This document shows, one piece after another, positions 1-5,351 of a stretch of DNA of 5,351 nucleotides. Under the pieces are notes generated by a model. The model made no database searches. It worked only from the letters and a program-made list of their open reading frames with translations, and was not told where the DNA came from. Source of the DNA: Mailhella sp. (GTDB lineage Bacteria > Desulfobacterota > Desulfovibrionia > Desulfovibrionales > Desulfovibrionaceae); NCBI GenBank assembly GCA_024404335.1, contig JAKSQA010000084.1, positions 1 to 5,351 of the forward strand, given 5' to 3'. The number at the start of each line of letters is the position of its first letter. The first letter of the stretch is position 1. The translations under genes and the position numbers were made by a program.

Positions 1-1328
1 CAGGCGTTGCTCTTCTCGGAGATGATGAAGGCGCCGCCCGCCTGTACCGCCGCGCCCTGCACGGTGCCGGCCTTGATGACCATGGATCCTCCGCCGCTCA
101 CCGTGGTGCCGGATGCCGTGCCGCCTTCGAAGAGATACTGCCTTCCGCCGGATCTGACGAGCGTGCCCGCCGCCGTCGCGCCGGAGCTCACCGTCTGCAC
201 GCCGTACACGACCGCAGCCGATGCGGTTCCGCCCCTCAGTATCTGAGTGCCCTCCGCAATGACTACCGTACCGGAGGCCGAGCCTCCCTGTGAGACGATC
301 TGCTGACCGCCGGAGCTGACTTTTGCCGAGAGGACGCCGCCCCCTTCGCAGACATACTGTCTGCCGCCGCTCATCACCACAGCCCCTCTGTCGAGCGCTC
401 CGCTGCCGAGCAGCATCTGGCTTCCGCCCCGGCTGATGACCGTGCCGACCGCCGTACCGGAGGAGACATTCTGGAAACCGCCGCTCCGGATGACGGTATC
501 GACGGCGGTCCCGCCTGCCCGGATATTCTGCCCTCCGCCGGAAGAGACCAGGGTGCCGGCAGCCATGCCGCCGCTTATGATCTGCCTTCCGTACATCTTC
601 AGGACCGTCCCTTCGGCGGTACCTCCGGCGCACACATGCTGGCGGCCGCTGTTCTCCATCTCGTTGGGGTCTTCAGATTTCCCGCCGGAAACGACGGCGG
701 AGTACGATATGCCTCCTCCCAGGATGCGCTCCCGTCCGGCAGAACCGATGACCGTGCCCGCGGCAGCGCCTCCCTGGGATACATACTGCCAGCCCCCTGC
801 CTGAACCAAGTTCGAAACGGCAAGGCCGCCCGACCTGACAGTAATGGAAGCCGAGACGACGTCCGCCCCGGAAATGATTCCCGCCACGGTTCCGCTCCAG
901 GATTCCCAGCCGCACACATCCCCGGATGCGCCGGCGGAGAAATGCGCGGAAATCGAAACTCCGCCGCCCGTGACCTCAAGACGTCCGCCGGAGCTGACGC
1001 GGGCGCCGCGCTCCACAGCATCCAGACCCGTCACCTGAAGAAGCCCGCCTCCAAGGACCCGCGTATTCCAGGCATATCCTCCGGAGTCGAAGCACAGCGT
1101 GCCTCCGCCACATACCGTCGTTCCCGATACGGTGCCGTAATCCCGGATTTCCTGAATACCGCCGAAGCTGACGGCGGCGCTGTAGGAAACGCCTGCCACA
1201 TACTCCGCCCCTCCGTTCCGTATGACGGTACCGGAGGCCGTTCCGCCGGCCTCCACGATCTGTGAGCCGTTATAGCCGAGCGTCGTCCCCAGGGCTGAGG
1301 CCCCGGAAGAAACATGCAGTTCCGACAT
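1..1328 (-). CDS. AIDA-type strand-loop-strand repeat surface protein, N-terminal 442 residues (3' end outside window)
   Basis: One uninterrupted minus-strand frame begins at the ATG at 1326-1328 and stays open to the left edge, so the stop and the C-terminal domain are not seen. The 442 visible residues are almost entirely degenerate 18-20 residue repeats of the form S-G-G-x-Q-x-V-x-x-G-G-x-A-x-G-T-x-V, for example around residues 22-36, 265-280 and 395-410. This is the strand-loop-strand passenger repeat of AIDA-I-like adhesins, which folds as a right-handed beta-helix outside the cell. The start is supported by GGGGAG 8 nt upstream. The N-terminus (MSELHVSSGA) enters the repeats at once and has no hydrophobic signal segment. 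A GTG three codons upstream, or further extension to the in-frame TAA near 1430, does not create one either. Five cysteines (residues 73, 79, 139, 233, 327) are unusual for a secreted beta-helix. Two stretches depart from the repeat pattern (about residues 123-164 and 218-226). Adhesin or surface-layer function is inferred. The secretion route (type V or type I) cannot be decided without the C-terminus. Confidence 0.88.
   Translation of the reverse strand, partial: MSELHVSSGASALGTTLGYNGSQIVEAGGTASGTVIRNGGAEYVAGVSYSAAVSFGGIQEIRDYGTVSGTTVCGGGTLCFDSGGYAWNTRVLGGGLLQVTGLDAVERGARVSSGGRLEVTGGGVSISAHFSAGASGDVCGWESWSGTVAGIISGADVVSASITVRSGGLAVSNLVQAGGWQYVSQGGAAAGTVIGSAGRERILGGGISYSAVVSGGKSEDPNEMENSGRQHVCAGGTAEGTVLKMYGRQIISGGMAAGTLVSSGGGQNIRAGGTAVDTVIRSGGFQNVSSGTAVGTVISRGGSQMLLGSGALDRGAVVMSGGRQYVCEGGGVLSAKVSSGGQQIVSQGGSASGTVVIAEGTQILRGGTASAAVVYGVQTVSSGATAAGTLVRSGGRQYLFEGGTASGTTVSGGGSMVIKAGTVQGAAVQAGGAFIISEKSNA
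3..1310 (-). repeat. Tandem array of about 20 degenerate 54-60 bp units encoding strand-loop-strand repeats
   Basis: About 20 consecutive coding units of roughly 18-20 codons can be lined up in the minus-strand frame. Each has a core Ser-Gly-Gly, a Gln or Arg-Gln, a second Gly-Gly, then Ala-x-Gly-Thr-x-Val. The units are diverged at DNA level, although short words recur exactly: TACCGGAGGCCG, for instance, occurs near 268 and near 1226. The regular spacing breaks at about 837-962 and 651-677, where non-repeat sequence is inserted. Such arrays can gain or lose units by recombination, but the divergence here suggests an old array and not a recent expansion. Confidence 0.8.
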
Positions 1329-1336
1329 CGATGTCA

Positions 1337-1342
1337 CTCCCC
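1337..1342 (-). promoter_or_regulatory. Ribosome binding site of the AIDA-repeat gene
   Basis: The minus strand reads GGGGAG followed by 8 nt and then ATG at 1328. This supports that start over the in-frame GTG three codons upstream, which overlaps the end of the GGGGAG motif. Confidence 0.6.
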
Positions 1343-1343
1343 G

Positions 1344-1356
1344 CAGGAAAATCCTG
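1344..1356 (-). other. Small perfect hairpin directly upstream of the AIDA-gene ribosome binding site
   Basis: CAGGA and TCCTG form a 5 bp stem around a 3 nt loop. It ends one base before the GGGGAG motif in the leader of the repeat-protein mRNA. It could tune ribosome access, but the stem is short and there is no direct evidence of function. Confidence 0.35.
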
Positions 1357-1363
1357 ATAAGCT

Positions 1364-1396
1364 CCAGGGCGCACGGCGGCCTGCGGAATGCCCTGG
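1364..1396 (-). other. Inverted repeat in the predicted 5' leader of the AIDA gene
   Basis: CCAGGGC (1364-1370) and GCCCTGG (1390-1396) are perfect 7 bp arms around a 19 nt loop. They lie between the predicted transcription start (about 1420) and the start codon. There is no adjacent U-run in either direction, so it is not a standard terminator. A leader RNA structure or a protein-binding site are both possible. Confidence 0.35.
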
Positions 1397-1492
1397 CAGG
1401 AGATTTAATTCCGCCGATTCCATCTGCTTATAGTATTGTGATCGGATTTGTCCAGACAGCCTCCGCCGGGTCCTGAATCCTGCGGAATGCCC
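1381..1492. repeat. 13 bp direct repeat flanking the leftward promoter
   Basis: CTGCGGAATGCCC occurs exactly at 1381-1393 and again at 1480-1492, one copy on each side of the predicted leftward promoter (1427-1454). The paired placement could mark a regulator binding site, or could be a duplication remnant. A second 12 bp word, GCCTCCGCCGGG, is also repeated at 1459-1470 and 1577-1588. Confidence 0.4.
1427..1454 (-). promoter_or_regulatory. Predicted sigma-70-type promoter for the AIDA-repeat gene
   Basis: On the minus strand TGGACA (1449-1454, 5 of 6 to TTGACA) is followed after 16 bp by TATAAG (1427-1432, 5 of 6 to TATAAT). Transcription would start near 1420, giving a leader of about 90 nt before the ATG at 1328. 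This is the best promoter match seen on the minus strand in the intergenic region. Confidence 0.5.
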
Positions 1493-1496
1493 GACG

Positions 1497-1617
1497 TGCG
1501 GCCCGCAGACGCTGCGGAGGACGCCGGAGGGGCGCTCCGCATTGCCGGGCCACCGTCCAGTGGCCGAACATCGCAGGCCTCCGCCGGGCGAAGTCGAGCT
1601 TCGAGCTCCTCCCGGCG
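1497..1617. other. GC-rich cluster of four consecutive inverted repeats between divergent promoters
   Basis: Four adjacent stems can be drawn. TGCG/CGCA is at 1497-1507. TGCGGAG/CTCCGCA (7 bp arms) is at 1513-1541. GGCCAC/GTGGCC is at 1548-1565. CGCCGGG/CCCGGCG (7 bp arms) is at 1582-1617 and encloses an inner GAGCT/AGCTC stem at 1596-1608. No U-run follows any of them, so they are not typical terminators. They lie between the -35 boxes of the two predicted divergent promoters, so neither predicted transcript would include them. A small RNA with its own promoter, a protein-binding region or an intergenic repeat family are possible. I see no convincing gene in this block. Confidence 0.4.
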
Positions 1618-1648
1618 TTCATGCAGGCGGCGACGCCCCCCGCCGCAG

Positions 1649-1678
1649 TTGACTCCGTAGCCCGAATAGTAGCATAAT
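1649..1678 (+). promoter_or_regulatory. Predicted sigma-70-type promoter for the lipoprotein-kpsC-kpsS operon
   Basis: TTGACT (1649-1654, 5 of 6) and CATAAT (1673-1678, 5 of 6) are separated by 18 bp. Transcription would start near 1685. This start favours the lipoprotein ATG at 1718 over the ATG at 1694, because the ribosome binding site of the earlier ATG would overlap the transcription start. The sequence here is also AT-richer than its surroundings. Confidence 0.55.
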
Positions 1679-1717
1679 GCAAAGGATATCCCAATGGTCA
1701 TTGAAGCAGGATGGATT

Positions 1718-2062
1718 ATGGCAAGATCAGCATTGAATACGGTACTGGGTCTGGCGGCAATCGTGATGCTAGGGTGCGCACCTGTTAAAGGGCCGCTTTC
1801 AGCCTCGTCCGATGCAGATGCCCCTCAGGGCGATCCCTTTGCGAGGTCTCTTGCGCAGCTGACCCCGGGAGTAATCACGAACATTCCTACGCCCTACGGG
1901 CCGGACTCCCGGGTGAAGGCGGGCAGTGACTACGCATCCGGTCTCGGAATCCCCTGCCGCAGGGTGGACATCGTGGCGAACGGAATGGGCCACAGGATCG
2001 CGGTGTGCAACGGAACACAGGGGTGGTATGTTTCCGATCCCGTATTCGACACCGCGTTTTAG
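1718..2062 (+). CDS. Small putative outer-membrane lipoprotein of unknown function (114 aa)
   Basis: The N-terminus has Arg at position 3, a hydrophobic stretch (about residues 5-18) and a lipobox M-L-G-C with the lipidated cysteine at residue 20. Residue +2 is Ala, which fits sorting to the outer membrane in Gram-negatives. The mature part is 95 residues: a Ser/Asp/Pro-containing linker, then a short conserved-looking domain with G-I-P-C-R-R (Cys80), I-A-V-C-N-G (Cys97) and G-W-Y (102-104). The C-R and C-x-x-x-x-G-W pattern loosely recalls the C-terminus of 17-kDa surface-antigen lipoproteins; this is from memory and weak. The start is set at 1718, with AGGA at 1708-1711. The upstream in-frame ATG at 1694 would add an acidic N-terminus unsuited to a signal peptide. 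It lies 28 nt before kpsC on the same strand with no terminator between, so co-transcription is likely. A capsule or envelope role is inferred from position only. Confidence 0.75.
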   Translation: MARSALNTVLGLAAIVMLGCAPVKGPLSASSDADAPQGDPFARSLAQLTPGVITNIPTPYGPDSRVKAGSDYASGLGIPCRRVDIVANGMGHRIAVCNGTQGWYVSDPVFDTAF

Positions 2063-2081
2063 GCATATCTGACGATTCCCT

Positions 2082-2086
2082 GGAGG
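2082..2086 (+). promoter_or_regulatory. Ribosome binding site of kpsC
   Basis: GGAGG lies 4 nt before the ATG at 2091, a tight but usable spacing. The alternative in-frame ATG at 2121 is preceded by an A-run and has no purine-rich site, so 2091 is preferred. Confidence 0.6.
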
Positions 2087-2090
2087 CCCC

Positions 2091-4133
2091 ATGCCGTACA
2101 AGGCTTTCTCCAAAAAAATAATGAAGATATGCTGCATCCACGCATTCCTTGACGAGGAAGACGGCGAGGAGCGCGTCATCGGATGGGGGCATAAGCCCAC
2201 GGCAGATGCGGCGCGCAGCTACGCGAAGAAGCACGGCCTCCCGTATATCGGGCTTGAAGACGGCTTCCTCCGATCCCTTGACCTCGGATGCAACGGCGCA
2301 TCCCCGCTTTCCCTCGTCTTTGACCGGACGGGCATATATTATGATGCCTCCGCCCCTTCCGACCTCGAAAAGATCCTGGAGTCCACAGGATGGGAAGACC
2401 CGGCCCTCCTTGCTTCCGCCGGAGAGGCCATCGAGGCCATCCGCCGGTCCGGACTGAGCAAGTACAACCATGCGCCCTCCGCCCGGCCGGACCTGCTTGG
2501 GAAAAAGGACCCCCTCCATCCGCGCATCCTCGTCATCGACCAGACATACGGCGACAGCTCCGTCAGCCTGGGCATGGCGTCGGAACAGTCATTCACCGAT
2601 ATGCTGGAGGATGCCGTCAGGCGCTTTCCCGAAGGCCGGATATTCGTCAAGACCCATCCTGATGTCCTGGCGGGAAAGAAAAAAGGATACCTTACGGATG
2701 CGGCACGGCTGAACGGCGCCCGCATCATTGCCGACGACGTATCTCCGCTTTCCCTTCTCGAACAGGCCGATGCCGTGTTCTGCGTCACTTCCCAGATGGG
2801 ATTCGAAGCCCTTCTCATGGGCAGGGACGTCTACTGCTACGGCCTGCCCTTCTATGCCGGGTGGGGTCTTACGACTGACGCATGCGCATGCCCCCGGAGG
2901 ACACGCACCCGCACGCTGGAGGAGCTCTTCGCCGCCGCCTACATCCTCTACCCCCGGTATGCCGACCCCATACGCGGCGTCAGGACGGACATCCACGACA
3001 CCATCCGCCGCCTCGCCCTGCAGCGCAGGCTCAATGAGGCGAACAGAGGGTATCACGCGTGCTTCGGCTACTCGCGGTGGAAGCATCCGCATGCGCGGGC
3101 GTTCTGCCAGAGCACGGGTGCCGAGTTCGGCTTCTTCAAATATCTCATGGGAGAGCGCCGGGCCATCGCGGCTGCCGCCAGGCACGGCGGCGATGTGGTC
3201 GCATGGTCTTCGAAGTGCATGGACGGCCGCCTTGAGGCACAGTGCGCCCGGAAGGGCGTCCCGCTTGTCCGCATGGAGGACGGCTTCATACGCTCCGTCG
3301 GACTGGGATCGAATTTCCAGTGGCCCTATTCCCTTGTCCTTGACCGCAGCGGCATATACTACGACCCCACGTCTCCCAGCGACCTTGAGAAGCTGCTGAA
3401 CGGCATCCAGGGCGATCCCGACCATGACGCCCTCTGTGAGCGGGCCAGGGCGCTCAGGCTCTACATCGTGGAGAAAGGCCTTACCAAATACAATGTGGGA
3501 GCATCAGGCCCCGACAGGAACCGCTGGCCTTCCGGAAGGCGCATCCTCCTGGTGCCCGGCCAGGTGGAGGACGACGCCTCGGTGCGCAGAGGCGGGTTCG
3601 CCATCCAGAGCAACTTCGCCCTGCTGGAGGCCGTGCGCAGGAACAACCCCGACGCCTTCATCATCTACAAGCCCCACCCTGATGTCGAGGTCCGCAACAG
3701 AAAGGGAAAGATCGAGGACTCGAAAGCCCTCCTCGTGGCGGACGAGGTCGTCCGCGACGTCCGGATGGACGCCATGCTGGGCGTTGTGGACGAAGTCCAT
3801 ACGCTTACATCCCTCACAGGCTTCGAAGGCCTTCTCCGCGGCATCCGCGTCGTGACCTACGGCGGCCCGTTCTATGCGGGATGGGGCCTCACCACGGACA
3901 TGGCCGACCCCGGATGCGGATTCTTCTCGCGGCGCACGGCCCGGCTCACCCTTGACGAGCTGGTCGCCTGCACGCTTCTGCTGTACCCCCGGTACTACGA
4001 CTGGCAGACCAGGAGCTTCTGCTTCGCAGAGGACGTATGCTACAGGCTCACCCAGCCGGGAGGACAGATGCGGGGCAAATACTTCGTCCGCCTGTTCGCC
4101 GCGCTGCGGGCCAAATGGAGGAACGGCCGATGA
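2091..4133 (+). CDS. kpsC: Capsule linker beta-Kdo transferase KpsC (dual glycosyltransferase)
   Basis: KpsC extends the poly-beta-Kdo linker on phosphatidylglycerol, using CMP-Kdo, at the cytoplasmic face of the inner membrane. This lipid-linked oligosaccharide anchors group 2 type capsules exported by an ABC transporter. The 680 aa length matches the family (about 675 aa in E. coli), and the tandem two-domain architecture is clear. The N-terminal domain has EDGFLRS (56-62), QTYGDSSV (151-158), KTHPD (187-191), TSQMGFEALL (233-242) and YGLPFYAGWG (250-259). The C-terminal domain repeats these as EDGFIRS (396-402), QVEDDASV (491-498), KPHPD (527-531), TSLTGFEGLL (573-582) and YGGPFYAGWG (590-599). 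The E-D-G and H-P motifs are those used by CMP-sugar transferases for catalysis and CMP binding. By family knowledge the N domain (GT99) makes the beta-2,4 and the C domain (GT107) the beta-2,7 Kdo bond. Both active-site sets look intact. The stop overlaps the kpsS start as ATGA, implying translational coupling. Confidence 0.96.
   Translation: MPYKAFSKKIMKICCIHAFLDEEDGEERVIGWGHKPTADAARSYAKKHGLPYIGLEDGFLRSLDLGCNGASPLSLVFDRTGIYYDASAPSDLEKILESTGWEDPALLASAGEAIEAIRRSGLSKYNHAPSARPDLLGKKDPLHPRILVIDQTYGDSSVSLGMASEQSFTDMLEDAVRRFPEGRIFVKTHPDVLAGKKKGYLTDAARLNGARIIADDVSPLSLLEQADAVFCVTSQMGFEALLMGRDVYCYGLPFYAGWGLTTDACACPRRTRTRTLEELFAAAYILYPRYADPIRGVRTDIHDTIRRLALQRRLNEANRGYHACFGYSRWKHPHARAFCQSTGAEFGFFKYLMGERRAIAAAARHGGDVVAWSSKCMDGRLEAQCARKGVPLVRMEDGFIRSVGLGSNFQWPYSLVLDRSGIYYDPTSPSDLEKLLNGIQGDPDHDALCERARALRLYIVEKGLTKYNVGASGPDRNRWPSGRRILLVPGQVEDDASVRRGGFAIQSNFALLEAVRRNNPDAFIIYKPHPDVEVRNRKGKIEDSKALLVADEVVRDVRMDAMLGVVDEVHTLTSLTGFEGLLRGIRVVTYGGPFYAGWGLTTDMADPGCGFFSRRTARLTLDELVACTLLLYPRYYDWQTRSFCFAEDVCYRLTQPGGQMRGKYFVRLFAALRAKWRNGR
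4117..4121 (+). promoter_or_regulatory. Ribosome binding site of kpsS
   Basis: GGAGG sits inside the end of kpsC, 8 nt before the kpsS ATG at 4130. It confirms the 4130 start and therefore that the original kpsS began in a frame that no longer continues through the gene. Confidence 0.6.
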
Positions 4134-5351
4134 GAAGCTTCCTCTTTCTCCAAGGGCCTCACGGGCCGTTCTTCAGGTCACGCGTGTCAACATATGCGGA
4201 GGCGACTGGCTTGACTGGCACAGCGGCGCCCTGAACTACACCGGACGCTCATCGGACTGGAGCGGCTGGGTGGCCGATCTCATCAGGGAACGCGAGGTCA
4301 CCGACCTCATGGTGTACGGAGACTGGCGCCCCCACCACCGCGAGGCCGTCCATATCGCACGGCTCATGAACATCTCCGTCTGGGCCTATGACGAGGGCTA
4401 CCTCCGCCCCAACTGGATCACCATGGAAAGGGGCGGCGTCAACGGAAACAGCACCCTCCCCCGCACCCCGGAAGCCATACGTGCCGAGCTGGCCTGCGAC
4501 CTTGTGGAGCCGGGGGCCCTGTCGGCACCGAATCCCCTGCACATCAGGCAGTGGCATGCGTTCCGCTATGCCGCGCTTTCCCTGCTTGGAATGCCGTTCT
4601 TCCCCTTCTATCGTACGCATCGGCCCTACTCCCACCTGCGGGAACTGTTCAGCGGGTGGATACCGCACCACCTCACCTCCCGCAAAAGGCTCCGCAATTC
4701 GCAGGAGCAGATAGACCGCATCGGCGGAAGTCCGTACTTTCTCTTCCCCCTCCAGCTCGATTCCGACTCGCAGGTGCGCAGGTACTCCCCCTTCAGCGGC
4801 ATGAAGGAGGCCATCGCATACGTGCTGACATCCTTCGCCCGGTTCGCCCCCTCCGATGTGAACCTTGTGATCCGCAACCACCCGCTCGACAACGGCCTTA
4901 TCCGATATGACCGCTTCATCAGGAGCTTCAGCAGGGCCTGCGGTGTCGCTGGACGGGTGTTCTTCGTGGAATCGGGGAACGGACTGCAGATGATACGCGA
5001 CAGCAGGGCGGTCGTCCTTCTCAACAGCACCATGGGCATGCAGAGCCTGGAACAGGGAAAGCCCGTCTACTGCGTAGGCAGGTCCATCTATGCCATGGAC
5101 AGCCTTGCGGAAAACGCCAAAAGGAAATCCCTGGATGAATTCTGGAAGGACCCGACCCCGCCCGACACCGGCCTCCTCAGGGATTTTGAAAAGGTCGTGC
5201 GGTGTCGTACGCTCGTCAACGGGAACTTCTATTTCGGCGAGGGACTGGACATGGCCGTCCGGGGCTGCCTGGAAAGACTCCTGCGGCCTGAAGCCCGGCC
5301 CGGCTCCGCCTCGGAGCAGCCGTCGCCCCGCAACCCTGATTCACCTTATTA
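4130..5351 (+). pseudogene. kpsS: Capsule linker beta-Kdo transferase KpsS, disrupted by a frameshifting deletion near the 5' end (3' end at or just beyond window)
   Basis: KpsS adds the first beta-Kdo to a phosphatidylglycerol acceptor and so starts the capsule linker. The gene begins correctly (ATGA overlap with kpsC, good ribosome site) and encodes MRSFLFLQGPHGPFFR, a typical KpsS N-terminus. It then runs in that frame only to a stop at 4232-4234. From 4177 a different frame carries the rest of KpsS without any stop to 5351: V-N-I-C-G-G-D-W, D-E-G-Y-L-R-P, a G-G-V-N-G segment, D-S-D-S-Q-V-R, R-N-H-P-L-D, L-N-S-T-M-G and V-N-G-N-F-Y-F-G. Compared with E. coli KpsS from memory, about 12 residues (the first helix after P-F-F) are absent. 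The lesion is therefore best explained by a deletion of about 37 bp at 4176/4177. The downstream motifs are perfectly kept, so the lesion would be recent, or an assembly error. The last visible bases TA could be the start of the stop codon. The C-terminal tail is Pro/Ser-rich. Confidence 0.85.

Noticed and set aside
636..1265. Plus-strand open frame of 209 codons opposite the AIDA-repeat gene, and similar ones at 7-246, 436-804 and 844-1038
   Set aside because: These are antisense to a clear repeat-protein frame. Their length comes from high GC and the repetitive coding strand, and they show no recognisable domain or ribosome site.
1405..1701. Open frames on both strands in the intergenic region (98 and 88 codons minus, 70 codons plus)
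   Set aside because: Composition is Arg/Ala/Pro/Ser-rich as expected of random GC-rich DNA. They overlap the predicted promoters and hairpin cluster and have no family resemblance.
1694..1717. Earlier ATG for the lipoprotein at 1694
   Set aside because: It would put Glu and Trp ahead of the signal peptide, and its ribosome site would overlap the predicted transcription start. The ATG at 1718 gives a standard lipoprotein signal.
1887..2519. Minus-strand open frame of 210 codons across the lipoprotein and the kpsC start, plus minus-strand frames at 2339-2818, 2589-3425 and 4249-4881
   Set aside because: They lie opposite well-supported lipoprotein, kpsC and kpsS coding sequence, and their translations look like GC-rich antisense shadows.
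4169..4191. Programmed -1 ribosomal frameshift as an explanation for the kpsS frame change
   Set aside because: There is no slippery heptamer at the junction, and about 12 residues would still be missing from the protein, so a deletion explains the data better.
4270..4311. Alternative kpsS starts in the downstream frame (GTG 4270, ATG 4309)
   Set aside because: Both would omit the conserved F-L-F-L-Q-G-P and G-G-D-W segments. The original start with its ribosome site and kpsC overlap is still visible at 4130.
5303..5317. Perfect GCTCCG/CGGAGC hairpin near the right edge as a terminator
   Set aside because: It has no following T-run and lies inside the still-open kpsS reading frame.

Overview
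The window is GC-rich DNA from a Gram-negative bacterium. Group 2 type capsule-linker genes (kpsC, kpsS), a lipoprotein and a long strand-loop-strand (AIDA-type) repeat protein suggest a host-associated proteobacterium. The repeat protein has no signal peptide and starts directly in repeats. That feature, and the wording of the KpsS N-terminus, remind me of Desulfovibrionaceae (Desulfovibrio, Bilophila or Mailhella-like), but this placement is from memory and not proven here.

Layout: positions 1-1328 (minus strand) hold the 5' part of an AIDA-repeat surface protein gene, which runs off the left edge with its stop and C-terminus missing. Positions 1329-1717 are a divergent intergenic region with one sigma-70-like promoter facing each way. 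Between the promoters lies a GC-rich block of consecutive inverted repeats. Rightward, an apparent operon contains a small lipoprotein (1718-2062), kpsC (2091-4133, complete, 680 aa) and kpsS (from 4130, overlapping kpsC by ATGA). No terminator is visible between these genes.

KpsS and KpsC normally act in sequence at the cytoplasmic face of the inner membrane. KpsS puts the first beta-Kdo on a phosphatidylglycerol lipid, and KpsC extends it with alternating beta-Kdo linkages. The product is the lipid-Kdo anchor on which ABC-exported capsules are built. The lipoprotein's role is unknown, but its position suggests an envelope function linked to the capsule.

The most notable observation is that kpsS is broken. 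After about 16 normal residues the frame is lost at about 4176-4177. The rest of the protein is perfectly preserved in another frame up to the window end. Comparison with KpsS from memory indicates about 12 missing residues, so this looks like a deletion of about 37 bp and not a single-base read error. If real, capsule linker synthesis from this locus should be lost unless a second kpsS exists. The divergent repeat protein is also unusual: it has no signal peptide and five cysteines.
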